From: Zea mays
Taxonomy: Eukaryota > Streptophyta > Magnoliopsida > Poales > Poaceae
Reading direction: 5' to 3'
Length of the DNA stretch: 64,000 nucleotides
NCBI RefSeq assembly: GCF_902167145.1
Contig: NC_050098.1
Coordinates: forward strand, 75,928,207 to 75,992,206
Below the pieces are notes generated by a model. That model saw nothing but the letters and a program-made list of their open reading frames with translations. It searched no databases and was not told the origin of the DNA. Position numbers and translations under genes: made by a program. Shown here one piece after another: positions 12,223 to 24,441 of this stretch; position 1 is the first letter of the stretch; each line of letters starts with the position of its first letter.

Positions 12223-12981
12223 TATTTATAGGAATGAGGTAGGGTTAGGGTTCTCTAGTGGGCCTAGTGGGCTAGGCTGGATTTGGCCCAAACACGTACT
12301 CGGGCCGCGCTAATTTATTTTCCCAAATAAAAATGTTCCCGCGGAATTTGTCTGTACACAGAACAGAGCGAAATAGATTTCGGCGAACGGACGATTGAGC
12401 AATTAACTTGGCCGGGAGTTTGATTTGAATTCGCTCGGAAATAATTCCCTACGCGTGATTCGAAAATAAATCGTCCTGAGATTTGATCGGCTTTGGATTT
12501 TTAGTCGGAGAAGGCGAATCATGGTAATTTAAATTTGTTGTCGATACGGGGTTTTGAGTTCGGTTCGGACATGAGATATTTAGCCGAGTCGGATAAAAAT
12601 TGATTTGATGACGACATATTGAGCGTTCCGTTTGAGAGTACGGATTCAGATAAAATAGTCAGACATGGATCAACGTTCGAGGAATTAAAATCGGGCTCAG
12701 ACCAAATAACAGCTGTCGAGAGTTTGATTTAATGAGCTTCAGATGAGATTTATAATTCGAGAATGATCTTCGAGTCTGCATTCGTTCCGAGAATTACAAG
12801 TTTTAACACGCTCTAAAATTGGTTGTTTCTCGCGATCGAATAACTCTGAATTCGGTGAACTTCCAAGAGAAAGCCTGATAAACAGAGATAGGCACGATCG
12901 AGAAATAGAAATTTTTACTGAACATCCGAGATTAGGATTAATCTCCCGACATAACACAAAACAGACACCTGGGGTGTCACA

Positions 12982-14646
12982 CTAATTTCGTCCCGAGATT
13001 CGAATGAGGACATTTAAGGGTGGAGAAGCATGTAACTCCCAGACTGAAGATAGATGCAAATTCATGAGAGGGTATCTGACAAGATACTGAAGACAGATTT
13101 GGTTAGAATATCGCGACATATCGAGACAAAATGCAGCGATCATTCTGAGAGAGTGTCCACAAAAGATAGCACATCAGTATTGTCTCGCAATGGATCACGA
13201 CTATTAACCACGATACCAACACGTGCCGAGCAGCTCAACCATGTGTGCACCATAGTAGGCTCTCGGTTTCGTCGTGGCACCATCAGTCGTTAGTCATGAC
13301 ACCATTGCCAAACGTGACCAACGAGAATTCCACATAGCATAAATAGATGGAGCCCATGAGAGTATGGCTCAGAAAATGTGACTGAAGTTGAAGCAAGGAT
13401 TGTTGGCAAAAGAGCATCAGATGAGAATTTTTATTTAACTCAGAGAACCATTTTATGATCCACATAGAGATTATCAGATCAGATATTAGCACGAGATTCG
13501 ATATGAGGATGAACCGACCATGAGATCGAGATTGATAAGCTTTTAGAGACATGAGAGATCCAAAGATAACAGCAACATCCATTGAACTAAATGGATACGC
13601 CGTTTAAGATAAAAATTGATAAAACAACGTCATGATCCTTAGAGAACGAGTATGAGAATGACCAGAATTGAGAGATTTAGGTATATCAACATTCGATACT
13701 TGAGAACGGTTTATAGCAGATAACCAGATAATAGGGCAGAATCGATGAAGGATCCAGTGATTCAGATGATAAGCCACAACATGATTCATAAAGGTAACGG
13801 TTTACTATATCTAGGTGAAAAGAGAGGCAGTCGCAGGAGATCGCTTAGGATGAGCAGCAGAAAGGTTATGAAGATTTGGGGCAGGATCTATGGAATGAAA
13901 CATGGCCTTGATAGGGTTTGCGCAACTAGACACCAACAAAAAAATTTTTTTTTTGTGACACAACAAGTGCACAAGGGGACTTGGGTTGGTCTAACGGTCA
14001 AGTCATGGGGGTTTTATAAGTTGTGCAGGTGTAAATTCAAGGGTAAAACACGCAAGGGTTAGAAAACATCAACACAAGCATGATTTCTTTTTAAGAGATT
14101 TCACTTTCTAAATCAACGTTGTTTGGAGTGTCTTTTATGGGCAAAACATGCAACAATTTTTATTGGCAAAAAGGGTTGAACAATTGCAATGCCACCTAGA
14201 TAGCAAGACAAGAGAAACACATAACATGACCTAACAAGACTTACCAATCTGACACGAGGTAAGGCATTTTTTTGCAGTTCATAGCAATACAACACATTAT
14301 TCACAATTTCTTATTCTTGGAATAAAGGTGAGAGAAGCATGTTGATGCACAAGAGACAATTATAATGTGACAATCATGATGCATGCTCATTCTAGTCGTC
14401 TTCTCAGACCTAACTAATTTTTCGGATGCTTCTACAGCATCCTAATAGTAGTAGTAATAGCCTTTATGGCCTATATAAATATAGCCACCTAGCTACCCAT
14501 CTATTTCCTAAGGCTTCACGTCCTAGGTCTATTCTTATCGTCCTGATATCTATCCAACTTTGGTTTCTAAGCAAGTTTTACTTTAGAAAAGGTTGGTAAT
14601 CATCACTTATTGACTTCTCTGTACTGGTATTCGCTCCGATACCAGT
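12982..14646 (-). other. Element J internal domain, non-coding
   Basis: 1665 bp with no ORF longer than about 105 codons and no recognisable Gag or Pol motif. It contains a T/A homopolymer stretch near 13940-13955. The left end, on the minus strand, resembles the end of a chromovirus pol gene. The right end holds the PBS. Confidence 0.75.
14623..14646 (-). promoter_or_regulatory. Element J PBS inside a perfect hairpin
   Basis: ACTGGTAT (14623-14630), an 8-nt loop and ATACCAGT (14639-14646) form a perfect stem next to the LTR. The PBS (complement at 14632-14644) covers the loop and one arm. Confidence 0.75.
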
Positions 14647-17600
14647 TGTGGCGGAACCGCCCGAATTATTCCAGCTTAAGTGCCTAAGTCCCGCCTTAGA
14701 GGCTAGACCACACTTAAACAGGAATAACCCGTCAGTCCCTCGGATCTAGTCCGATAAAGCCACTTAACCAGGATCGAATACCACTAGCTCACACGAAGGT
14801 GAGGCACAGAGAAATACAATAAAATATAATACCACAAATTTAATAAGTATCATAGTGATTACATTATCGGAGTTTTAGAAATAATAACCATAAATTTTAA
14901 TGCAGCGGAAATAACTAACGGAGAAAACCGAGTAACATGGCGAAGCCTGGCCACGCTACTCCTCCTGGTCCTCTCCTGCGGAAGCAGTAACCCACTCGAC
15001 CGTCTATCCCGGTGGCAGGGATGAAGGCCAAGTCACACCATCAACAAATAATCCTAAGGAGTACCTGCAAAAATTATGCCACAAGCAAGGCTGAGTATAC
15101 TAATACTCAGCTAGACTTACCCGGTGTGAGGAGTCTACTCCTCTACCTCTAGACATGCAGCTGTTTGGCTGTGGGGTTTGGTTGCCAAAAGCACTAGCTG
15201 AGTCTAAAAATCAAGTTTTAGCTTTGTCAAGTTTAAGTGTGACTCTCTTAAGACTAAATGTGTACTATCTACTCATACATGGTATCAAACATATTTAGCA
15301 ATCAACATCTTGTGTCAACTCGTCACATTTCCACTTGTTACTCAATGAAGTACAATGGATCAAGCAGTCTCATTAGCTGCGAGAAGCAGACGATTCGAAT
15401 CGAGTTTTTATCCTTGCAAGGTAAACCTAAACACATGACATGTAGGGGCACTCCGTCCCCACACACATCAACCGTCCCCGTCGATTCCCCGTCAGCAGAT
15501 CAGGGCTCACCGCCTTGGCGTACAATGCCTCACTGACCCCGACTGCCGTCGTGCAGTGACCGCACTTGTACCCACCATAACCGGAATGGGAGACCACGTC
15601 TCAGGTCGCGTGAGGGGCAAAGTCTACTGCCAGGTTCAATCAGGTACTAGGCTTACCGATTTACCATATTTCTCGGTATGTGTTTAGTACGTTCAAACGC
15701 TTGACACAGGTATCCGCACGTTAATCCTTATTCCAATTTTCATCTTGTAGACCACGCGTCCCCATGGACCCGTGTCCACAGACCATCACCATTCTGTTAT
15801 CAAAGTGGATACAACCAATTCCTGACCTCGCGCGAGTGCTAGAAAAATCACTCGACTTCTACCGAGATCCCTAATTATTAAAGCAGCTACTCGACCTAGC
15901 ATACTAGTATCCATCTCAAAAAGGAATCCTGAGTTCATGCAACTAGGGTTTCAGGCAACTCCTACACTTAAGTGCACAGTACAAACCTACAATCATTAAG
16001 TGCAGTAAAACAGCATATATAACGGTTATACATAAAACCGGGGCTTGCCTTTAATTTAACACTTAGACAGTGTTTGCTGGGGGAGGTACTCGCTTGGCGA
16101 GCACCCACTGGTTAAGTCCATTCTTCAGGTCGTCCACCAACGGCATCTTGTGGTTGGCACCACATCACCGGCTCGATCATCATCTCTCGGTCCTATATGA
16201 GGTGCAAGATGCATATGTATGAATATAATGAAATAGCACAAGATACTTTAAGTACACGCTAGCGAATTAAACACTAAGTAGCGAGACATCACAAGCAACT
16301 ACACACACTAGCGTTAGCTAACTACATATCATCGAGCACACAACGTTAACACCACAAAAAGATGACAAACATTTTGTATATTTACGCAACATGACCACGA
16401 CATCACAAGTACACGCATTTACTACGCTTACCTTAATCGTTCATTTGTTCTTCTATTGACCGTACAAGAGCAACCAATACAACGTAAGTTTGAATAGGAC
16501 CTAGGCATTCATGTCTATGAACTCCTATATCACAATCAACTAGAGAAGAAACATATAAAATAGGACACTTAGGCAATATTAAGCTTAGTCATGGCAAGTC
16601 TACATTTGTTTAAGTGCTAACCAAACATTTTTAGCCAAACGGGTGAACTAACAATCAAATGAGCACTAGCAGAATTTTTGGACAGCAATACAACAGTTGC
16701 TTGTTTTAATCATAACTCTTCAATTGTTAGTCCAAAAATATCAAACTAGGACTTTCTGGAAAGCTTACAAAGTGCTCTACAACATTGGTATTGTCATCAC
16801 AGCACGATTAAACACTTAGCAAGGTCGAATTGTGCAAACACAGCAGCTCTGTCGAGATTTGGGACAGATTCAGACTTGCAGCTTCAAAAATTCACAACAA
16901 AAGATTCAGACATCCAAACAAAGTGATCCTATACTTTTTGGAAAGCTAATTAAATGTTCTACAAATTATTTATAAACATCCCTGGCTGGTTTAGCATGTA
17001 TCAAGGGTAAAATATACTATGAAGGCTGTGCTGTCCAAAACTGGACAGATTCAGTCTTCACACTTCAAACACAGGTAACTTAATCTTCAGACCACCAAAA
17101 ATAGTGATCTAAGACTTTTTGGAAATCTTGGGAAAAGTACTACATAACATTTATAATCACCAAGAATTGATTCTATGTTGAACTGAATCAAACAATTCAG
17201 TTTTCGAAATCTGTTCTGTCAGTGGACAGAACACAGCAACCAAGTTGTAAAATTCATAACTCTTAAACTATCAGGCCTGTGTTTATGAAATTTTAACACA
17301 AGCAAGATCAGAAAAGCATCTACAACTTTTTTATAATGACCATGAACAGATTGTAACATTAAATTAGGCAAACAATGCAGTTTCTGAAATCTGTACAGAA
17401 TTTGGACAGATTCAGTTACTGAATTTGTAAAAATCCTAACTCCTAAACCTTCAGACCTATGGCTGTCAAATTTTAACACCAGCAAGATAATAAAGTTATC
17501 TACCACTTTTCTATAGCACATATCTACAGAAAACACAATTTGGTTCATCAAACATACAGCACACCGAAAACAGTACGTGCAGTCCAAAACAGCAATCAAT

Positions 17601-20600
17601 ATATTTCAGCTTCTATACAATTCAAGAATTGCCGCGTTCTAGAGACTTGAATTATTCTAACACTTTACCAATTGTTAGAGTTAAAATAATCATATGAGGA
17701 CTAACAAGTAGACTCACTAATTTTCATCCAAGTTATTTAGTGCACTAAAATTACCACATTCAGTTAACAAACGCATTCACCACAATCATCAAATCCGGCA
17801 TATACTTATATCTAAGCGCTTTTCACCCACTAGTCCGCATTTTAGTTTAGACACCATATGAGCACTACAGATTTTTACCCGCGACCATAATCATACACAT
17901 TTAGGCTACAACAAGCAAATCATCGTGACTACGAGCTTAACTAAAGTCATCTAACGAGTCGGCTAGCTAGAGCAACGACACAGCCCGCTAAATATCATAC
18001 ACGTCAGCTTGTCTATTATTATCAAAATCCGAGACACCACATACACTACAACATTTTTATAAACATTCATATTCACAAGTATTTTTGCACACCGACCATA
18101 TCATACAAATCGTAAACTACTAGTCTCCAACTCACAATCACCATGCATTTACTTCCCAATCATGGACACATACATGTTTATTATACGAACAGAGCATTTC
18201 AATAATTATCCTAAAACAATTAACTCCATTACACAACTCATACCACAAACCTACTTGACTTGCTTGAAGTGTCTACTCGAATCCGTGAGTACAATCACAC
18301 ATTATATGCGAAGCATAATTTAACGAACACAAAATACGCATCGACTCGATTCGACTTATAAATATTGAGAAAGCGATGACTACTTCGGCATGTCACCACC
18401 TCTCTAATTAAGCAAACACAATTTCCTACTTATATCGACCGAACATTCGTGTCGAGCACACCTTATGTTACCTTGTCTCGCATACAGCCATGGGGCGGCG
18501 TGCACTCGAGACATTTCCGTTAATTTTAACGCCATCACTACTACAATGCATCTCAGCACACACAATCATCCACAGACTCGCCATTCGTATAAACTTGACA
18601 GACATTTTTAATTCTTGTCGACACCTCAGACAAACACAACTCGGCGACCCTCAAATTTTTCTACGCAACCATGCCACCTAACGCAACACTTGATGTAACC
18701 CACTTCGACACACTCACGCATACGTGTCCCCATTGCATTCTCAGGACCAATTTTTGCACAATTATTTATGACAATGTTTATTGACGAGACAAGTGAAGCA
18801 CTAACCGATTATTCGCACATCTCGTCCTTAAACACAAATCACATGTCTCATAATTTATATCTTCGACCCACTCTATCCTACACCACGATGAATACATAAA
18901 ATATATTTAGCAAAGACTAACTCATTAGCCGACTATGGAAATTACTAATCATGTTTTACGCTTTATTTAATTTACCACAACTAACACACTACTTTACAAC
19001 GAAGTGCTTTAGCAAACAATTAATACACCCGCGACCGATCCCTACGACGTACAAAAGAACTATCGTAGCCACATATATATCCGATCTAACACAAAATAAC
19101 ACATCGGCTCACCATATCAAACCTAAACGGTGTTTGTGAGGACGATGGCGATTCGGCTTTGTGCATCGCTCCGCACATCGACGAGCGTCGAGCGGCTTGC
19201 CTTCTTCTCCACGCTAAACACAGGGTTCTCTCCTTCACAAAAATAAAACAAAGCAGCACACATACATAATTAATCATAGGAAAATAATGTCGATGCGGAA
19301 TCGAACACGGAGTGTCGCGGTCTCACCGGGGTGAACGACGACGACGATGGGACTGCGCAAAAACAGCAAACAATCGGCGAGTGTTGACGGCGTGCTGTTC
19401 ACTGCGCCTTATAAAACAGCGAGCCCGCAGAGCGCGGAGACGCCGGGGCTGCTGCAGGAACTCGACGACGCGTGGCTTGCTGCGCATTTCGTCGAGCACA
19501 CAGCGGGCGTCAACGGCGCACTGCTCAGCAGCAGAGAGGAGGCATCGGCAGAGGGCTCACGGCCATGGGCAAATGCGAGCTCGCTGCAATCCATGGACAG
19601 GGAGCCAACCGCGCTGCGTGGAAGAGGAACAGGGAGGGCGTGGCTGGAGGAAAGGGGCGAGCTGCTTGTGGCCATGGGGGAGAAGAAAGGGCGCCGTCGA
19701 GGGAGCTTCAACAGTGGAGCGCTCGGCTGCTAGGCTGCTCACCGTGGACAGCAGAGAAAGGCAGGTGCAGTGGAGAAAGGGTGCTCAAAACTACTGGCCG
19801 GAGCTAGGGCTCGGCCATGGGAAAGAAGGGGGAAGGAGGAAGGGGAGCCGGCTGGTGGAGATGGGAGAGCTCGGCTCCATGCAGATATGGAGCTCGCCAT
19901 TTGGAGCAGTGGCAGGGGGCGTCCTTGGCTGCTGGGCGAGCTCGGCATGGAGAAGCTGCTTGCTGCCGTGATGCGGGAGGAAGAAGGGGCGCCCTGCTCT
20001 TGCATGTTGGGAAGAAGGGGAGGACGCCGGGAGGGCGCCGGGCCATGGCTGGCCGAGGGGAGGAGCTCCTGCCGTCAACCCTGCACACGCAGAGAAAGCA
20101 ACGGCCAAGGGGAGAGCAGGGGGGCGCTAGGCCAAGGTCCGGCTAGAGGTGGAAGAAGGCTTGGGCGCCATGGAGAGGAAGGGAGCCGAGCTCCCTGCGC
20201 GCTGGGGAAGAAGGTGCTGCTGCGCGTGGGGGAAGAAGACAGGGAGGCTGTGGCGGCTGGAAATTGTTGAGGGGTGGGAGTGCAAAATAACCAAGTGCAA
20301 GAAGAGAGGGCTGCTATTTATAGGAATGAGGTAGGGTTAGGGTTCTCTAGTGGGCCTAGTGGGCTAGGCTGGATTTGGCCCAAACACGTACTCGGGCCGC
20401 GCTAATTTATTTTCCCAAATAAAAATGTTCCCGCGGAATTTGTCTGTACACAGAACAGAGCGAAATAGATTTCGGCGAACGGACGATTGAGCAATTAAAT
20501 TGGCCGGGAGTTTGATTTGAATTCGCTCGGAAATAATTCCCTACGCGTGATTCGAAAATAAATCGTCCTGAGATTTGATCGGCTTTGGATTTTTAGTCGG

Positions 20601-21073
20601 AGAAGGCGAATCATGGTAATTTAAATTTGTTGTCGATACGGGGTTTTGAGTTCGGTTCGGACATGAGATATTTAGCCGAGTCGGATAAAAATTGATTTGA
20701 TGACGACATATTGAGCGTTCCGTTTGAGAGTACGGATTCAGATAAAATAGTCAGACATGGATCAACGTTCGAGGAATTAAAATCGGGCTCAGACCAAATA
20801 ACAGCTGTCGAGAGTTTGATTTAATGAGCTTCAGATGAGATTTATAATTCGAGAATGATCTTCGAGTCTGCATTCGTTCCGAGAATTACAAGTTTTAACA
20901 CGCTCTAAAATTGGTTGTTTCTCGCGATCGAATAACTCTGAATTCGGTGAACTTCCAAGAGAAAGCCTGATAAACAGAGATAGGCACGATCGAGAAATAG
21001 AAATTTTTACAGAACATCCGAGATTAGGATTAATCTCCCGACATAACACAAAACAGACACCTGGGGTGTCACA
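14647..21073 (-). repeat. Element J 5' LTR
   Basis: 6427 bp, the second copy of the LTR at 6591-12981. The minus-strand TATA box is at 20315-20322, the 181-bp repeats at 16667-17602 and the GC-rich leader at about 19142-20314. It carries 36 bp near 14966-15001 that are absent from the other copy. The offset between matching points is 8056 before and 8092 after that indel. Confidence 0.93.
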
Positions 21074-24000
21074 CTAATTTCGTCATCCCCCTTCGTGTGG
21101 GGGCCCGGAGATAGCTCAGCAGGTTCTGATGGAAGAGAAGATACAGATATATTACTATTACAAACCGTGAACAAGTTCGAAATCAAAAAGTTACAATGAA
21201 GAGCCAAAAACCACTAATTAATACCTATTTGCCCTTCGGGCTCTGCGCTTTTCTCAACAGTCTCTGCTACTTTTCTAGCATCATGGATGTCTTTTTTGCT
21301 TTTTTGAATAATCTCTTGGGTCATTTCTCGGCCACCATTGTCCCAGATGTCGGTGAAATTTTTTCCACCGACCAGGCTTGCTTCGGCCGAAGGGTCTTTT
21401 ATATCTTCGGAGGATAAGGCAGTTTCGGATTGTGCCAAAGATTTCACATGCTCACAGCCTTTCCTCTCCAAAATAGTAGCAATCCCCCTGGCACCTGAAA
21501 AGGCGCATATGTCTCTGCGGCTATTCAAGATTTCCTCAAAGGCCTCAGCTTCGTGACTGATCCATTCAATCGGGCCTTCGGGGTTACCTCTTGTGAAGTT
21601 TTCTTCGCTTGAGAATGCGCCAACGCTGGCGAAGCTGGATTTTATTTTCTTAGCGCATTCTATAGATTTGTCATAACACCTTTTCTTGGATGCACGAAGC
21701 TCTTCAACGTTTCTTTCTAAATGATTTGCCCACTGATCACTAAGTTCTCGTTTCGTCTCTTCAAGTATGCGTTCTTCTTTAGCTCTGGCTAGCTGTTTCC
21801 GAAGATCCTCAATTTCGCGCTTTTGAGCCTCAGCTTGAGTTTTAGAAGTAGCTTCGTCTTCCTTTATTTTATCCACCAATGTAAGCAGAATTTTATCTTT
21901 TTCCAAAGCTTCGTTCCTTAGCTTAATAACCTCTGTTCGTAGGTTGTTGAAAGCAATATTGTAGCTCTCGTCTTCAGCATTCTTTTGCGCTCTCAAAGCA
22001 TTGCTAAGTATTAAACCCTATATGAAAAGAATTAGTATAAGGAGAAAAGAATAATTCAAAAATTATAAATTCCCAAATATACAATTTTCATACCTTTAGA
22101 CTATTATATGCGAGGCTATCTGCAAGATCGTCCTTTGTCATAGCGCAGAGGCCAGCTTCAAGCTTCGGGAACCCCATACTTCTAGCCATCTCCCGACAGA
22201 CAGATAATTCTTTGTTGTCTGGGAGGCAGTATAAGAAGTCATCTTCGTCTGTGCCATTGAATACTAAGGCCCCCTTCGGATACTTCAGTTCTCGGGCATA
22301 GTGATTAGCTTCAAAAATCTCTTCTCCAGATAACCTTTTTCCCGAAGCATGTCGTACAATATAATCAAGTACTTCAGAAGATGCTTCGGGGGCAGCAGTG
22401 CCAGTTTCTTCAGCCAAAATTTGTTCTGCTATTTCTGTTTTTTCAGCTTCCAAGGATTTCACCTTGGCGGGCTCTGAAGGCCCAGCTTCAGTTTCAGATT
22501 GTTGCTTTGAGGCTTCGGCGACAAAGGCTTCAGTGTGCACTTCAGAAGTTTTAACAATTTTCTTTGGAGTTGTGCTTGAAGATTTAATTGTCTCCAAAAC
22601 ATCTAGCACATTAACCATCCTTTTTATTTTAGGGGTCACTACTGGACCCTTTTGGCTTTTTGTTGCTTCAGTTTTTGCCAAAGGACTTAAAACTTCTGAT
22701 GTCTTTATTTCTTCAGCCCTCGGTTCTTCTATTTTTTCCGTCATTGGCACTTCGGCCAGCACTTCAATATTTGGCAGGGGAGTTGGCTCTTTAGCTTCGG
22801 TGGCCGAAGAGGTCTCACCGACAAACTCAGGCACTATGGCCGGTTCAATATAACGAGGCCGGTGTGTGAGAACCTTTACCCTTTTTCTCTTCGGCGCCGG
22901 CTCGCTAGCAGCGGCTGAAGCAGTTTCCTTTGCAGAAGATGTGTTCTTTCTCTTTTGACCCCGTGTTGGATAACGGTAGTCGGGGTACACAAACCCAATT
23001 GCATCAAATACTCGATTGAGTCTCTTCTTCTTTCGGCCTCCGAAGGCCGCTGATAATGCAGTATCTTCGGCCTTTGAATATACTCCAAGCAATTCATCAC
23101 TTATGGCCTCAATGCTTTTCAGCCAGTCGTCATCTGGCTCGACGAACTTATCTCCGTATTTGAATGTGTATTTTAGCCTGACTAGTCCACCTTCGTCAGG
23201 TTCCTTGACGGTTTCCTTCGGCATTTCCCAGTTATCTGCAAGTGGCCATACTCTGAAGGCAATGTGCTCCTGCATTAAATCCCTTGTCCCAATAAAAGAG
23301 CACACCGCGCCGAAGGCTCTCTGGCATTCTTCGGCTACTTCATCTATTTCCACCTTTGGCCTCCGGAGGCCGAAGCGTTGCCAGATAGGGCGCATAATGA
23401 TACCTTCAATATCTTCCTGAGTTTTTAAATCATTCTTCACATAAAACCATTCCGTCATCCAGTTGTCGGGCCATCTTTTTCGAAAGGTTGGTACGGGGCA
23501 GCTTGACCCAGACCGGGACCCGAAGCTGTAGCAGCCAAAATTGTTGTGATACTGCTCTTTACCCCAGGGTTTTTTCTCATACAATAGCTCATGCTCATGT
23601 ATGTTGCAGAAACTTTTTGCATTTGGTTCTAAACCTTGGCTCCTCACGGCCCACACAAAAATGCCCATCCTCATGATTGCTTCGGGAGTAAGTTGATGAA
23701 GGTAGATTTCAAATATCTTCAGTATTTCCACGACAAACCTGCTCAAGGGAAATCGCAGTCCAGCTTTTAAGAAGCTTCGAAATATCACGACTTCATTTTC
23801 TTCGGGAGTCGGACAAGTCTTTTATCCTTCGTCAGCTCTCACAATAGACAAGTCCCGAAAATATCTGCCCCTCATGTTGACGAGATGGCTTTATTTAATA
23901 CTTGATTTACCAAAGACTGCATGGCTTGGTCGCCAAGGTCGATCTTCGGAGTCTTCACCACTACTATCCACATCATAACTATCACTGTCACCAGTATCTT

Positions 24001-24133
24001 CAGATAAACCCTCCAAAATCTCCTTAGTAATCTTTTCTGTATTGGTCTTTGACATTGATTGAAGAAAGCCCAGATGCATCTCCTCAGAAAGGCTCAGCTT
24101 CGAATCACCAACAGCTTTCTTATCCTCAGACAT
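21074..24133 (-). pseudogene. Element B antisense gene, exons 1, 2 and start of 3 (Transposase_28-like)
   Basis: Three-exon gene opposite to the retrotransposon's own sense. Exon 1 is 24133-22094, intron 1 22093-22018 (76 bp, GT..AG), exon 2 22017-21225, intron 2 21224-21126 (99 bp), and exon 3 21125-21074 continuing at 6585-6504. The spliced length is 989 codons including the stop, in frame. Residues about 116-345 (FLKAGLRFPL, LHQLTPEAI, WF-YVKND) look like the plant 'putative gypsy type transposon' family (Pfam Transposase_28), whose function is unknown. A low-complexity acidic and Ala/Glu-rich region follows with a PKRKRVKV nuclear-signal-like motif near residue 415. Exon 2 is coiled coil. 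Two in-frame stops (23891-23893 and about 23823) plus element J inactivate it. It is homologous to the gene at 36954-51919. Confidence 0.8.
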
Positions 24134-24278
24134 CTTCGCAAAACGCTGAGAAAGTGCTCTCGAAACCGAAGCTTAAAAATTTAAAAAGCCAAGCAAGTGT
24201 TGTTGCGCACAGGCTAAAAGTTGGGTGAGCAAGACCAGATGGCAAGAGAGTGTGCCAAATAAACTCGTGGTGAGCTCT

Positions 24279-24286
24279 TATTTATA
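24279..24286 (-). promoter_or_regulatory. TATA box of the B antisense gene
   Basis: TATAAATA on the minus strand, about 145 bp upstream of ATG 24133. It is inside element B and distinct from the LTR promoter. Confidence 0.6.
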
Positions 24287-24429
24287 CGCCTAGCGCGTTG
24301 AGAAATGGAGGGTCCCGCTTGTCAATGACTGTTGCTATTCTAACAAAGGGAAGGTGTTTTTTCGGACCTTCGGCTTAAAGCCTTCGTCCATGTCGCAATA
24401 TGAATTTATCATTACAGCAAATTAATATT

Positions 24430-24441
24430 GCGAGGGGCTAC
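24430..24441 (+). promoter_or_regulatory. Element B polypurine tract
   Basis: gcgaggggctac directly precedes the 3' LTR. Element C has the similar gaagggctac next to its 3' LTR (complement at 36469-36478). Confidence 0.65.

Larger units (their letters stand above)
6591..12981 (-). repeat. Element J 3' LTR
   Basis: 6391 bp. On the minus strand it begins TGTGACACCCCAGG and ends GGTTCTGCCACA. A TATA box on the minus strand lies at 12223-12230 (tatttata on plus). The sequence transcribed from it first crosses a GC-rich segment (about 12200 down to 11050), then an AT-rich body with 181-bp repeats. It lacks 36 bp present in the other LTR after position 6910. Confidence 0.93.
6591..21073 (-). mobile_element. 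Element J: non-coding LTR retrotransposon with giant (6.4-kb) LTRs
   Basis: Two LTRs of 6391 and 6427 bp flank only 1665 bp. The target duplication ctaat is at 6586-6590 and 21074-21078. The PBS (complement at 14632-14644, TGGTATCGGAGCG, initiator-tRNA-Met type) lies beside the right LTR, so the element reads on the minus strand with its 5' LTR at 14647-21073. No Gag or Pol domain is visible, so it is of the LARD type (large retrotransposon derivative). The internal end next to the 3' LTR (gaatctcgggacgaaatt on the minus strand) resembles the pol end of chromovirus E near 48269, which suggests a deleted chromovirus origin. The LTRs differ by scattered substitutions (roughly 1% or less by eye) and one 36-bp indel, so insertion is fairly recent. 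Confidence 0.92.

Noticed and set aside
12231..12256. Telomere-like agggttagggtt motif in the J LTR
   Set aside because: Only two units, upstream of the TATA box in transcript sense. It is too short to be telomeric and could be a chance or telo-box-like promoter motif.
6591..21073. 8-kb segmental tandem duplication
   Set aside because: The two 6.4-kb copies have TG..CA ends, a 5-bp target duplication outside and a PBS inside, so they are an LTR pair.
22088..23788. DNA transposase
   Set aside because: The similarity is to a family named Transposase_28, but no catalytic DDE set or terminal inverted repeats are visible. The gene is carried by an LTR element.
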